A DNA stretch of 64,000 bases from Tillandsia leiboldiana (lineage: Eukaryota; Streptophyta; Magnoliopsida; Poales; Bromeliaceae): positions 7,774,902-7,838,901 of the forward strand of contig CM055080.1 of the NCBI GenBank assembly GCA_029204045.2, written 5' to 3'. Below are positions 54,101 to 64,000 of the stretch, in pieces. The notes beneath the pieces are model-generated. The model made no database searches and was not told the DNA's origin. It saw only the letters and a list, made by a program, of their open reading frames with translations. A program made the position numbers and the translations under genes. The stretch's first letter is position 1. Each line of letters starts with the position of its first letter.

Positions 54101-54220
54101 CTGTATTATGCTCTTTTATTGTTTATATTATATCAGAGCAGGTTACCAGCGCTTCGTGTACTCGGGAAATCCCATGTGCACGGCGGATCTGTTGGCGAGC
54201 CCGGGTTCCGGGGCGTGACA
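51125..54220 (+). repeat. 3' LTR of the Tekay element (3096 bp)
   Basis: Same ends and landmarks as the 5' LTR. The longer length is due mainly to an extra GCGGCG-type unit in the GC-rich U3 block (about 51462-51475). Followed by the TSD TGCAC. Confidence 0.95.
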
Positions 54221-54534
54221 TGCACTCCCTCTTTTGCAGCAACACTTTTTCTTCTTGTCTTCCCAGAAGTTTCTTCCATTTGAGCTTTGCCTTTCTCAGC
54301 AGCAGTGGGCGGAGCCTTCGATGTTTCTGCAGGTGCTTTTCCCTTTGAAGCAGTCGGAACAGTCGTTGCTTCAACTTGCAGTTCATCCCAATTAATTGAT
54401 TCCGTTTCAGATTCTGTATCGAAATCATCTTTAGCTTTCTTCGCTTTCTTAGCCTTCTTAGCCCTCTTGGGCTTGACAGTGTCTCTCGTATGTGCCATAG
54501 CAGCAAGTAGGAAAACAATCCAAGTGATCACCAT
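54221..54534 (-). pseudogene. Env-like protein, N-terminal part
   Basis: The frame opens at 54534 with MVITWIVFLLAAMAHTRDTV: a short hydrophobic stretch that looks like a signal peptide or membrane anchor, then a lysine/alanine-rich repeat (RAKKAKKAKKAK) and an acidic, Ser/Thr-rich segment. A second start at 54498 (MAHTRDT) would omit the hydrophobic part. The frame is cut by the Tekay insertion after KEGVH; across the insertion its phase does not match the middle part, so one more frameshift exists. It lies 1.65 kb downstream of pol, with its own promoter-like block between. Confidence 0.6.
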
Positions 54535-54562
54535 TGCTATTGGTCTCTTGAGAAAAGAAATC

Positions 54563-54945
54563 CTGTGTGCAACAACTCAAGAACACGAAAAAAATTATTA
54601 ATTTTCAAAAATTAGAAAAATTGTACCCAAACAATCATAATCATGTAGAGAGACTAAGAATCAAATTAGTTTTGCAAAAGGACTTTTAAAAATAGATCAA
54701 TTGCATGATTTTCAAAAATCCTTATTATATACCCTAAAACCGAAATTTTAGAAATCGAAGCCTAAAAATCCGTTAATCAGGAGAATACCTAGCATATAAT
54801 CAAAACTAATCTACCCAGAGTTCTTATTTCAAAAGAAATTTGATCAAAAACCATCCACAAACACAATTGATCCAAGAAATTCATCACGTTTGAGGAGGAA
54901 AAGAGAAAAACGGTGAAAACCGAGATTTTGATCAATAAAACTTAC
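54563..54945 (-). other. Candidate intron in the env-like 5' UTR
   Basis: Minus-strand donor TCCAA|GTAAG (GT at 54945-54944) and acceptor TTGTTGCACACAG| (AG at 54564-54563), 383 nt, T-rich throughout, ending 28 bases before the env-like ATG. Prediction only. Confidence 0.45.
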
Positions 54946-55061
54946 TTGGAGTTGAAGAACTTGAGTTTGAAGGCTTCCAGGAAGGATGAAATCTAGAGAG
55001 AGATGCTCTGGAAACTTAGGAACAAAAGATTGGAGTAAAAGAAATCAAAACCCTTTTGTTC

Positions 55062-55067
55062 TTTATA
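55062..55067 (-). promoter_or_regulatory. TATA box upstream of the env-like gene
   Basis: The minus strand reads CTAGGGTTTTATAAAG; the LTR promoter has CTAGGGTTTC just before its TATAAATA. The box lies directly below the internal palindrome cluster. A start near 55030 would give an 85-base first exon before the candidate donor. Confidence 0.55.
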
Positions 55068-55080
55068 AAACCCTAGCCGC

Positions 55081-55253
55081 GATCCGGATCAGTTCATGAT
55101 TGCGATCCGGATCAGTTCATGATTGCGATCCGAATCGGCTACCCGCAGTGAGAAACTGCGTTCGGGATCCGGATCGGCAGGTCCAATCCGGATCGTCAGC
55201 CCGCAGAAGAATACCTGCGTTCGGGATCCGGATCATCTTGCCCGATCCGGATC
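55081..55253. repeat. Internal GATCCGGATC palindrome cluster between pol and env-like gene
   Basis: Seven boxes at 55081, 55104, 55127 (one mismatch), 55166, 55185 (one mismatch), 55225 and 55244, some with the TTCG flank seen in the LTR. This is the same motif and density as in the LTR U3, but inside the element. Confidence 0.9.
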
Positions 55254-56190
55254 GGCTCCAACTTTTTCTTTAGAAAATTTTAGAGAAATTCAAGAAAAAC
55301 CAGAAAAAGATTGTAAGCACAAATGTGTATCAACTTTAAACAGAAATCATCGTTTCATACAACAAGAATTAGATTATGCCAAATCTATCAATAATATCCA
55401 AAAATGAAACGAGAATTTACAAAAATTAAATCCCTTAAAGTTGAACACCTTCAATTACATCTAACTTGATCTTATGAGTAATGCCTTTATCAAATCATCA
55501 ATTCAGTAAAGAAAATGAAATACAAAGATCAATAGATGTTTGAAATCCCAAATATAGTAGATAATGTATCTAGACAATTGTTGAAGAGAGTGGCTCTTTG
55601 AGCATCTTTCTTTAAAAACCCACCTTATACCAACCTTGAAATTTGACGGAGTCAAGTATTTCAACATGCATTTTACTTAATCAAAATTTGAACAACCATG
55701 CTTGGTATACATGTGGTAGCTGCACACAATACTCGGACGACCGAGGTGGTAGCTCTTTCCTCCATGTGGTGGTAGTTTTCACACTCCTCATTGGGATGTA
55801 ACTCTTTCCACATCTTTTGAGCATTTTACTTTTCTTTGACTCCCCCTCAATTGGCTATCAATTATTTAAGATATAAAGTATTCAACCAAAAATTGATCTC
55901 GATTTCATACTCGACTAAACAGTCAAATAAGATAATGACTATACCAAGAGATCATTGAGAGAGAGAAATTGACTTTGATCACTCAGAAGATGATTTAATT
56001 AACATAAATGATCATTGCAACAGTGAAATATTATGATGGCGAAAGCATAATAAATTTCTAAATGTGCGAAAAGATGAAATTAAAGTCAATTATGATCTAT
56101 GCTCAATTAATGTCCTATGTACAGACATAGATAATGAACAAAACAAAACAAAGACAAAACCTATCCTAAGCAAAGGTTTCAAAAAGAAGT
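55254..56190 (-). other. Sirevirus pol-env spacer with internal purine tract
   Basis: No gene. The minus strand has TTGAGGGGGAGTCA at about 55838-55850, an internal polypurine tract soon after pol, as known in Sireviruses. The rest is AT-rich. Confidence 0.65.
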
Positions 56191-58175
56191 TTATTTCAAG
56201 GAAAGCATTCCAATTGCTTTTCGCAAATGAATAAAACGTTTTTGATCCAAAGGTTTTGTTAGAATGTCAGCTAATTGATTCTCAGTTGAAATATATGAAA
56301 GTTGAAGAGTATTTGATTCAACTAGCTCTCTAAGAAAATGATATCTAAGTTCAATATGTTTTGTTCTAGAGTGCAACACAGGGTTTTTAGAAATGTTAAT
56401 TGCACTTGTGTTGTCACAAAGAATTGTTACCGAAGATGCTGAAATCCGGAAGTCGCTCAATACGCTTTTCATCCAAATGAGTTGAGTTGAGCAACTTCCA
56501 GCTGAAATGTATTCCGCTTCGGCAGTCGAGAGTGCTATGCAATTCTGCTTTTTACTGTGCCATGCAACAAGGCAATGGCCAAGATAGAAGCATGCACCAC
56601 TCGTGCTTTTCCGATCATCCACTGATCCTGCCCAATCGGCATCTGAGTATCCAACAATATCCAAACTTGTTCCCATAGGATACCAAATTCCGAAATTAAT
56701 TGATCCTTTGATATACCGGATGATCCTTTTCACCGCTTTCAGGTGAACCTCCTTTGGTGCAGATTGATATCTCGCGCAGATCCCAACACCAAAAGATATA
56801 TCCGGGCGACTAGCCGTGAGGTAAAGTAGACTTCCAATCATACTTCGATACAGTTTCTCGTCTACATTCTCACTTTGTGATTCACTTCCAAGTCCCTTGT
56901 GGCTAGTTCCCATTGGAGTCGGAAAATCCTTCGAATTTTCAAGATCAAACTTTTTAACCAACTCCATTGCATACTTGGATTGACTCAAGTGAATACCTTC
57001 ATCATTTTGTTTAATTTGCAATCCAAGGAAATAAGTCAATTCGCCCATCATGGACATCTCAAATTCGCTTTCCATGGTCTCCGCGAATTTAGAAGCATCA
57101 TTATCTCTTGTTGCGCCAAATACAATGTCATCGACATAGATTTGTGCTACAATGAAATTGCTTTGATAATGCTTCACAAAGAGAGTCCTATCAGCTCCCC
57201 CTCGAGTGTAGCCCTTCTCCAAAAGGTGCTTTGTCAACCTTTCGTACCATGCTCGCGGTGCTTGTTTCAGACCGTAAAGAGCCTTTTTCAAACGAAAAAC
57301 ATGGTTAGGTTGTTTATGGTCTACAAAACCTTTCGGTTGAGCCACATAAACTTCCTCATTTAAAAACCCATTTAGAAATGCGCTCTTAACGTCCATTTGA
57401 AATAATTTGATTTTAAAATGACAAGCAATAGCAAACAGTATACGAATGGACTCGAGTCTAGCTACAGGGGCGAATGTTTCGTCAAAGTCTATACCTTCTA
57501 CTTGAGAGTAGCCTTGAGCAACTAATCGTGCCTTGTTCCTAATGATAGTACCATCCTCATTTTTCTTGTTCTTGAAGATCCATTTGGTACCTATCACATT
57601 GTGTTGTTGTGGAGGCTTCGTTAATTTCCAGACTTTGTTTCGCTCAAATTGATGGAGCTCTTCCTGCATTGCTTTAATCCAGTAGTCATCCTGAAGAGCT
57701 TCATCTATGTTCTTTGGTTCGATTAAAGATACGTAGCAAGCGAATCCACAAACCAACTGCCTCCGAGTTCTAACTCCTTCTTGTGGATCTCCAATAATAT
57801 TCGATTCCGGATGATCCTTGGAGATTCGTAGCGTTTGTTGAAACGGAGTACTCGGAGATATATGAGATGATTCCTGCACATTAGATAAACTTGAAGAACC
57901 ATTAGATGCATCATTAATATTGGAAGTATTATTATGAGAAGATGCAACAGCAGGAGTATCATCATCTAGAGAAATATCGAGGGTAGATTTTTCAGATGCA
58001 AAGTGAAAAGCTTCATCTACTTTAACATTTATAGATTCTACGATCGTCTTAGATTCCAAGTTAAATACTCGATATGCTCTACTATTAGTAGAATACCCCA
58101 AGAAAATCCCTTCGTCACTTCGTGAGTCAAACTTTCCAAGGTTTTCACGGTCACGTAAAATGTAACACCGACTCC
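56191..58175 (-). pseudogene. Sirevirus pol, part 3: RT and RNase H
   Basis: The frame is open from just after a frameshift near 58180 (first Met at 58101). It starts at the end of integrase, then RT with WIFKNKKNEDGTIIRNKARL, QMDVKSAFLNGFLNEEVYV, KKALYGLKQAPRAW and catalytic YVDDIVFG, then RNase H with YSDADWAGSVDDRKSTSGAC, STAEAEYISAG, LCDNTSAINISKNP, RTKHIELRYHFLRE and QLADILTKPL. The frame ends naturally at 56191. Confidence 0.93.
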
Positions 58176-58614
58176 CGAAGATGCGAAATATTTGATGTTG
58201 GGTTTTCTACCACACCATAGTTCATATGGTGTATTTAACGTTCCCGGGCGCAAGAACACACGATTAATGACATAGACAGCGGTGTTCACAGCTTCAGCCC
58301 AAAAATGTAGCGGTAAATTCCGGCTATGAAGCATCACACGCGCCATCTCTTGAACACCCCTGTTCTTGCGCTCGACAACACCATTCTGTTGAGGTGTATA
58401 GGGTGCAGAGAATTCATGCTTAATACCGTTTGAAGTACAAAAGTCAATGAATTTTGAATTAATGAATTCTCCACCTCTATCACTTCTAACACGAATGATC
58501 TTTTCATTCTTTTCAATCATAATACGAAGGCAGATCTCGTGAAAAGAATCAAAAGTATCAGCTTTCTCTTTTAAAAAAGCTACCCAAGAATACCGAGAGA
58601 AATCATCAACCAAT
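58176..58614 (-). pseudogene. Sirevirus pol, part 2: integrase core
   Basis: Between two single-base frameshifts (in a T run near 58615, and near 58180). Contains VDDFSRYSWVAFLKEK, RSDRGGEFINSKF and GVVERKNRGVQEMARVML with the catalytic Asp and Glu. The residues after KYF in the downstream frame are out of phase and not native. Confidence 0.9.
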
Positions 58615-61306
58615 AAAAAATATACCATTTACCTCCCAAAGATGGTTGACGGGTCGGCCCCATTAAATCCATGTGCAAAAGTTCCAAGGGCCGTTTTGTA
58701 CCAACGTGGTTCAAGTTCTTGTGTGCAGTCCTAGACTGTTTTCCCTTTTGGCAACCACCACACACAACGTTTTGTTTAAATAAAAGTTTTGGAACCCCCT
58801 TGACCACGTCCTTGTTTGAAATTCTAGTAAGTTCCTTAAAATTTAAGTGACCTAGCCTTTCATGCCAAAGAGTTTCATTATTCAAAGTGGCTAAGTTACA
58901 ATTTTCAGAAAATTTATTAGGAACAACATAACAATTGTTTTCAGATCTAACCCCTTTTAAAAAGAAGATATGGTCCTTATCAGTTACAACGCATTCAACA
59001 GATGAAAAGTTAACTGAAAAACCATTGTCGCAAAGTTGACTTATGCTTATGAGGTTAGTCTTAAGGCCATCAACAAATAAGACGTTTTTCAAAATCGGGC
59101 CATCTGGAATAGCTACCGTCCCTTTTCCAACAATTTTGGAAGATCGACCATCTCCGAAAACAACAAGTCCTCCGGAGATTTTCTCAAGATTTTGAAAACT
59201 ATTTTTGTCACCGGTCATGTGACGGGAACAACCGCTATCCAGATACCAAGACGAACTATCATATGCATGCAAGGAAACATTGGTAACAAGACAAGGGTAA
59301 ATTTCACCTTTGCGCACCCAAACCCTTTTGGAGTGCGTCGGTAATGGTTGTGAGGTTATTCTCCTAGGTGAAGGCGTCTTGTCAGATCGATTGCCGCTCC
59401 TTGATGATGTCGTCTTGCGCGGTGAACTACCAAGACTCTTTTCATTTGAAAAGTTTTGCTTTGATTTCCGGGGAGGCGTCTTTTTGGTAGTCGTTGCAAG
59501 AGGTGTTTGAGGTGAGCGTTTGACTCCCGTCTTGCAATATCTTCTTATGTGCCCTGAAACACCACAACGAAAACATACCTTAGATCTTGACGATCCCAAA
59601 GAGGATGAAGTAGGTTTGTCGTCGTTGTTTGTCTTGAATTCCGGTGTCGGAGGAGGAGATACCGACTGAGGCACAAAAACTGTCCCACTCGAACTTGGAC
59701 TGTTTCCAGTTTGAGTGTATCCGAGGCCGAACCGATTTGATTGACCAAGACCAAGAAGTCTATCCAACTTACTCCTTCCTGAAGAGAATCGCTGTAAGTC
59801 ATCCTTGAGTTGGAAAATGGTCTTTGTCATTTCCAGGTTATCCTGTCGAGCCTCGTTGTAGAGCTTCGAGAAGTGATTCGCTTTATCCACCAGATTTGTA
59901 TGTTCCTTCTCAAAACGCTCATTGGACTCTTGAAGGGAAACATTTGCTTTTATCAGATTTTCCCTTTCCACTTCAAGAGCGTTTGAGAGAGAAGTTGCTC
60001 TTTTTGCTTCTTCTTCGAGATCATGCACTCTCCCTCTCAAACTCTTGTTTTGCTTAGCCACTTTCTTTGAATCCCTCAAAAGTCTGTGGTAGGCTAAAGC
60101 AAAATCTTCACCTTCCGAATCATCCGATTCATTGTCCGTTGCAATCTTTTCAACAGTGGAGTTGGACAACGACTCGGATGTACTTGCCATAAAGCACATG
60201 AAGGGTGAAGATATGGACGCGTGGAATGCCGTGGAGCTCTTTTCTTCATCACTTGAAGACGACTCATTTGACGTTGAGTTGTCATCCCAAGTGACGACTT
60301 GCATCGCCTTCTTCTTTGCCGGATACTTGTTGGGACACTCCGTTGCAATGTGGCCGCAGCCTCGACATTTGAAGCATTGTAGTTGTCCCTCTGAAGTTTT
60401 CTTATCCTTTGAGAAGTTCTCTTGCTTTCTTGACTTGTAACTTGAAGTACCCTTGCCTTTGATCGACTTTCCGAAGGATGGAGATTTACTTGAATTACCC
60501 CTTCGAAAGTTGCGGCGAAACTTCCTTGTCAAGAGAGCGAGCTGCTTCTCAAATTCCTCCATAGAAAGGTTCTCGTCATCGTCTGAGGAGGACGTATCCG
60601 CGTCTTCTTCCTTAGTTGTTTTCAACGCATAACCTGAAGACTTAGAAGAGGATGCTTTTTCAGAAGAATTGTTAGTAGTAAATGTCATTTCATAAGTTTG
60701 TAATGAACCAACTAATTCTTCTACACGTATTTCGTCCGGGTGTTTAATAGTTTCAATGGCAGTAACCTTTGGGCGAAATCGTTCAGGAAGAGTTCTTAAG
60801 ATCTTTCTTACAATCTTAAATTCTGGAATCTTCTCTCCCAGGTTAGCACATGAGTTTACGATATCTTGCAATCGTGTATAGTAGTCCGTGAAAGATTCAT
60901 TTTCTGCCATTAAGATAGAGTCAAACTTGCTCGTAAGCATTTGCAGTTTCTGAATCTTCACGAGGTTAGTTCCCTCATGTGTAACCTGAAGAACATCCCA
61001 GATTTCTTTCGCAGTCTCACATGCTGAGACGCGAGAGAACTCAGTTTGAGATAAGGCATTAAAAATAGCATTAATTCCCTTGCCATTGTAAGAAGATGAG
61101 TCTAACTCTTCCTTGGTCCATTTCGACCTAGGTTTTAAGGTGTGGACATCACCAATAAATTCAGTTGGATTAGACCATCCTAATTCAATTGATTGCCACA
61201 CCCGTTCGTCGATGGAAACTAAAAAGGCTTTCATCCGCACTTTCCAGTACGCATAATTTGTTCCATCGAAGAACGGGGGTCGGTTGATGTTTCCACCTTC
61301 AACCAT
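58615..61306 (-). pseudogene. Sirevirus gag, protease and integrase start
   Basis: Starts at 61306, 20 bases below the primer site, with MVEGGNINRPPFFDGTNYAY. Gag is long (about 650 residues before protease), as in Sireviruses: capsid with a UBN2 pattern (about 60-210), zinc knuckle CFKCRGCGHIATEC (about 305), acidic Ser-rich stretch, long coiled coil (about 395-520), and a second knuckle CFRCGVSGHIRRYC (about 576). Then protease WYLDSGCSRHMTG (about 686), GAG-pre-integrase WHERLGHLNF (about 812) and the integrase zinc region CGGCQKGKQSR. The frame is lost in a T run near 58615. The coiled-coil Gag region is reported to bind dynein light chain in this genus. Confidence 0.93.
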
Positions 61307-61325
61307 TGTTTACAACCCTATTCCC

Positions 61326-61337
61326 GCTCTGATACCA
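61326..61337 (-). promoter_or_regulatory. tRNA-iMet primer-binding site, Sirevirus
   Basis: TGGTATCAGAGC on the minus strand, two bases from the 5' LTR. Confidence 0.95.
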
Positions 61338-61339
61338 CT

Positions 61340-62621
61340 TGTTGGGTTATATATAATAAGGATCTAAATAGGGGAAAAAACACCTAGAGGGGGGTGAATA
61401 GGTGTAAACGTATAAACACTCAAAAATCGTTGCGATAAAAACCCAATGCGGAAATAAAAAATAACTCGCAAGATTTTTACGTGGAAAACTCCATCACCGG
61501 AGTAAAAAACCACGGGACCGATAACACGGCAGAAATCCACTAGAATTAAAACACGTACAAGGTGATTTACCGTACACACTTACGACTCAACCTTTTCCAT
61601 ACGCTCCTAGAGGATCTTCTCCGCTCGCTCCGCGACGCTTCTCGAATCCACGATCTGCGCCCAACGCCGAATCCACGGCGTCCAACGTCGAATCCACGAC
61701 GTCCGACCGAGTCCACGGTCTTCACCCAATAGCACCCTTCGAATCCACGAATGTGCCTCGCTCCGAATCCACGAGAGCGGTTGAACCTTGAATCCACAAG
61801 GACACGCGAATCCACGCGCCGATTTTTGGGGTAAATCGTTGTTTTTGGTGGTGATGATCCGCCGAATACTTAGATCAAAGATAGATCGGAAATACCATCT
61901 AAGTATTCATTAGTTTGATTCAACTCAAGATGTGAGTATGAATACCTAGAATCAAACTAATCAATATAGATGAAGAAACAAAGAGTATTCTCTAATGATT
62001 TCCTTTCTTCTCTATATGTGGATCTAGGGCCGTATGAAATGATATATGAATATGACGGCTCTATTTGGATTCCCCCTAGACAAAGAGTCATAGGGTCTAT
62101 TTATAGGTTAGAAACCCTAGGAAGGAGATAAGAATCAAAAACCTAACATTTCTAGAAATTTGACGGACGGCGATCCGGATCGGATTTGGGCGATCCGGAT
62201 TGCAGTAGCAATAAAGACGGTTTCCAGAAAACAAACGTTCGGGATCCGGATCGGAATGCCTGATCCGGATCGTTCATACATTTCACAGAACTCAACGTTC
62301 GGGATCCGGATCGTGAGATGCTGCGATCCGGATTGAAGTAATGTATGAAACAACAACCTTCGGGATCCGGATCGCTGGCTCTGATCCGGATCCTGAACAT
62401 GTCCGAACACCAGTTTTTTGATTTTTATGCAGTTAAAAATTCTTCCAAGTGTTTCTACACTACAAGAAGTATTCGGATCACACAAAAATATTTAGTTAAA
62501 CATACCTGATCCTTTTGAATTCTTCTTTCTTGAGATTGAGTTGAATGATCCAACTTTCTTCACCTTCAATCTTCAAGACTTGAAACTTTCACGAAACTAC
62601 GCCAACTCAAATTCCGTAATA
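61340..62621 (-). repeat. 5' LTR of the Sirevirus (1282 bp)
   Basis: Same length as the 3' LTR. The minus-strand start reads TATTACGG, not TGTTACGG, so the terminal TG is mutated (C to T on the plus strand at 62620). TATAAATA at 62098-62105; palindromes at 62172-62392; CGTGGATTCG words at about 61643-61817. Confidence 0.93.
62172..62392. repeat. Palindrome array in Sirevirus 5' LTR U3
   Basis: Eight GATCCGGATC-type boxes at the same relative positions as in the 3' LTR, all preserved. Confidence 0.9.
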
Positions 62622-62626
62622 ATCTA

Positions 62627-64000
62627 GAGCTAAGGTTGGTAGAGCAAGCATGAGCTTGGGTTCTAATGGCCAACTAGGGCAAGTAGCATGGGCAGGGGCT
62701 CGAGGACAGTGCCAGTAGTGCCTCGAGGTCCGACGCCGGCGTGTGGTGGCGGTGGTTGGCCGGAGAATGCCTTGCAGCTACTTAAAAGCAGCAAGCTTGG
62801 AAGGAAACCATGTAGAGGGTTCCAGGCTCAGACAAGGACATCTACTAGACTGTCTTGATGAGAAGGAGTCAGCCAAGTGCATTGCCGGCGGCGGGGAGCG
62901 GCGAGAGCAACAGCGGAGGGAGCTCGGCCAAGTTGGAATAACCCGAAACTAGGGTTTCATCCCGCGGCTTCCATACTCAACAAAATGCTATGGAACTTTG
63001 TGGAGAGTCTCCACAAGGCTAGGAAAAGATTCTCAGCATCTTAGATCTGGACCCGAGCCACCAGAAGCGGCACACAGCGGCGGCCCAATCTAGGGTTCCG
63101 GTGGGTCTCTCATTCCTGCCGGCAACCCGGCGCTTCCCCGGCGTCGGGACTGAGCATAAGGGGTCACCAGAAGGTGAGGAGGAGACTAGAGGTGTCTCTT
63201 GGCAAGAAAAATCGAAGAGGAAAGACTATAGGCTTACCTCGGTTCTAGAGAATAAAGGGAGAAGATGGTCTCCTTCTCCGGCGCCCGGCGGTCACAGTAG
63301 GTGGTGCGGTTCCTTGGTTAAGATCCCTTGAGAGTGAAGGTGATCACCAAGGGCCTGGGGAGCGAACTGGTGTGACTTGGTGATCCTCCTTTTCCACCAA
63401 CCCGAGAATAATAAAGATCTTACTTCTTGAAACTATTCCGACTAGGGGAAGCGGCGGCTGGCAGTGCAGGTGCTCGAGAAGGAGGTGCAGAGGAAGATGA
63501 GGGGTCATGGGGCTGCGGTTTCAACGAGAATGCGGCTATGGTTTCTCCCTAGGGTTCCTCTTATACACAAAGCATAAAATGCCATTTAGTCCCCGTTCTT
63601 TTAATATTTTGTGCTGAGTCCTTTACTGTAGGTCCAAAATACAGATAGGTCCCTCTCAAAGGACTTTGGCGCAATTTGATGCATAAATTAGTGAGTTTTC
63701 GGCAATTAAGCACTAAAAATCACTATTTTTGCACTTTTTGAGGTTTTAGGGTCATCAAAATTAAAAACAAACGACACCACAGCGTTCGGCTCGACGAGAC
63801 CTATCAAGTGATTTTGGTTCGTCGTATTCGAGCTTCGTTATGTTAAATAAACCATCTATACAGTGAATTCCCTATTTTGCATGCTTTTCCATGACCTAGG
63901 CTCGTCAAACATAAATTTCAGTTGCGCCATTGCGCTCAGATCGATGAAACTGATCAAATCGTGTATTTACTTCGTCGAGTTTGGATCCAGATAGGTTAGT
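62627..64000 (-). other. Repetitive flank, probably an LTR in minus orientation
   Basis: No supported gene; the plus-strand frames (62743-62952, 63101-63331) have no motifs. The minus strand looks like a promoter and leader: TGTATAAGAGGAACCCTAGGG near 63571, a purine/pyrimidine-rich leader, and a donor-like GAACCGAG|GTAAGCC near 63237. Together with 39390-39697 it forms the target of the Sirevirus insertion. The family is not identified. Confidence 0.4.

Larger units (their letters stand above)
42879..54220 (+). mobile_element. Tekay/Del chromovirus (Ty3/gypsy), complete and apparently intact
   Basis: LTRs at 42879-45964 (3086 bp) and 51125-54220 (3096 bp), TSD TGCAC at 42874-42878 and 54221-54225, tRNA-iMet primer site, one uninterrupted 1615-codon gag-pol frame with a C-terminal chromodomain, and a polypurine tract. 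The LTRs differ by about a dozen substitutions plus a few small indels, so the insertion is young. It sits inside the env-like gene of the Sirevirus in the opposite orientation and is therefore the younger of the two. Chromoviruses use the chromodomain to target integration to modified histones. Confidence 0.96.
39703..62621 (-). mobile_element. Sirevirus (Copia) with env-like gene, split by a nested Tekay element
   Basis: The LTRs at 39703-40984 and 61340-62621 are both 1282 bp, with TSD ATCTA (39698-39702 and 62622-62626). Without the nested insertion the element is about 11.6 kb. Order on the minus strand: 5' LTR, tRNA-iMet site, gag with an extended coiled-coil region and two zinc knuckles, protease, integrase, RT, RNase H, an internal purine tract, a second promoter-like block, the env-like gene, two purine tracts, 3' LTR. 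I count about six LTR mismatches, so it is young. Pol has two single-base frameshifts and the env-like gene has further damage, so this copy is not autonomous. Confidence 0.93.

Noticed and set aside
62743..63331. Two plus-strand frames as host genes
   Set aside because: No domain, repetitive context, and the minus strand shows promoter-like order instead.

Overview
The window is nuclear DNA from a flowering plant and consists almost entirely of transposable elements. The evidence is plant-type Ty1/copia and Ty3/gypsy polyproteins, tRNA-iMet primer sites, a Sirevirus with an env-like gene, a Cassandra-type TRIM pair carrying 5S rRNA-derived sequence, a CACTA MITE and long (AT)n runs. I see no intact host gene, and the species cannot be determined from the sequence. 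Boundaries marked as exact rest on TG..CA ends, matching 5-bp target-site duplications (TSDs) and LTR lengths read directly.

Layout. 1-2359: a promoter-like left edge and a minus-strand Copia gag remnant. 2360-7468: a young Tork/Tnt1-like Copia element (565-bp LTRs, TSD CTTTG) with most of gag deleted and pol broken. 7474-9058: AT-rich sequence. 9064-12939: a 3.9-kb solo LTR of Tekay/Del type, minus orientation (TSD ATTAC). 12945-18337: AT-rich spacer with a fold-back element, a CACTA MITE (TSD GAT) and one unrecognised ORF. 18338-20170: remains of a Sirevirus gag cut by a Cassandra-like element (19275-19853, TSD GGTTG), with a second one (18338-18914, TSD AAAAT) just beyond. 20171-23598: colliding, oppositely oriented Tekay-like LTR pieces. 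23599-26743: a deleted Tat-type gypsy element. 26744-30224: older gypsy LTR pieces with one inserted LTR. 30225-38086: a BARE/Angela-like Copia element with a truncated 5' LTR. 38159-39384: a solo Sirevirus LTR (TSD TATTA). 39703-62621: a minus-strand Sirevirus (1282-bp LTRs, TSD ATCTA) whose env-like gene is split by a complete Tekay chromovirus (42879-54220, TSD TGCAC). 62627-64000: repetitive flank.

How the parts work together. The Tekay element is the only one with an unbroken gag-pol-chromodomain frame (1615 codons), a primer site, a polypurine tract and near-identical LTRs, so it is the best candidate for recent autonomous activity. The Sirevirus has gag, protease, integrase, RT and RNase H, with two single-base frameshifts, followed by a separate env-like reading frame. 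Nesting order shows that the Tekay insertion came after the Sirevirus insertion.

Three observations are the most unusual. (1) The Sirevirus env-like gene is preceded by its own cluster of the GATCCGGATC palindromes that mark the LTR promoter, followed by a TATA box and an apparent 5' UTR intron, which suggests a separate internal promoter. (2) The leader of the Angela-like element repeats three times an identical 16-nt loop, containing a CAG|GTGAGG donor-like site, inside stems of different but complementary sequence. (3) The Tork-like element has no tRNA-iMet primer site; the sequence at that position is instead complementary over 14 nt to its own LTR, as expected for self-priming. All three are inferences from sequence alone.
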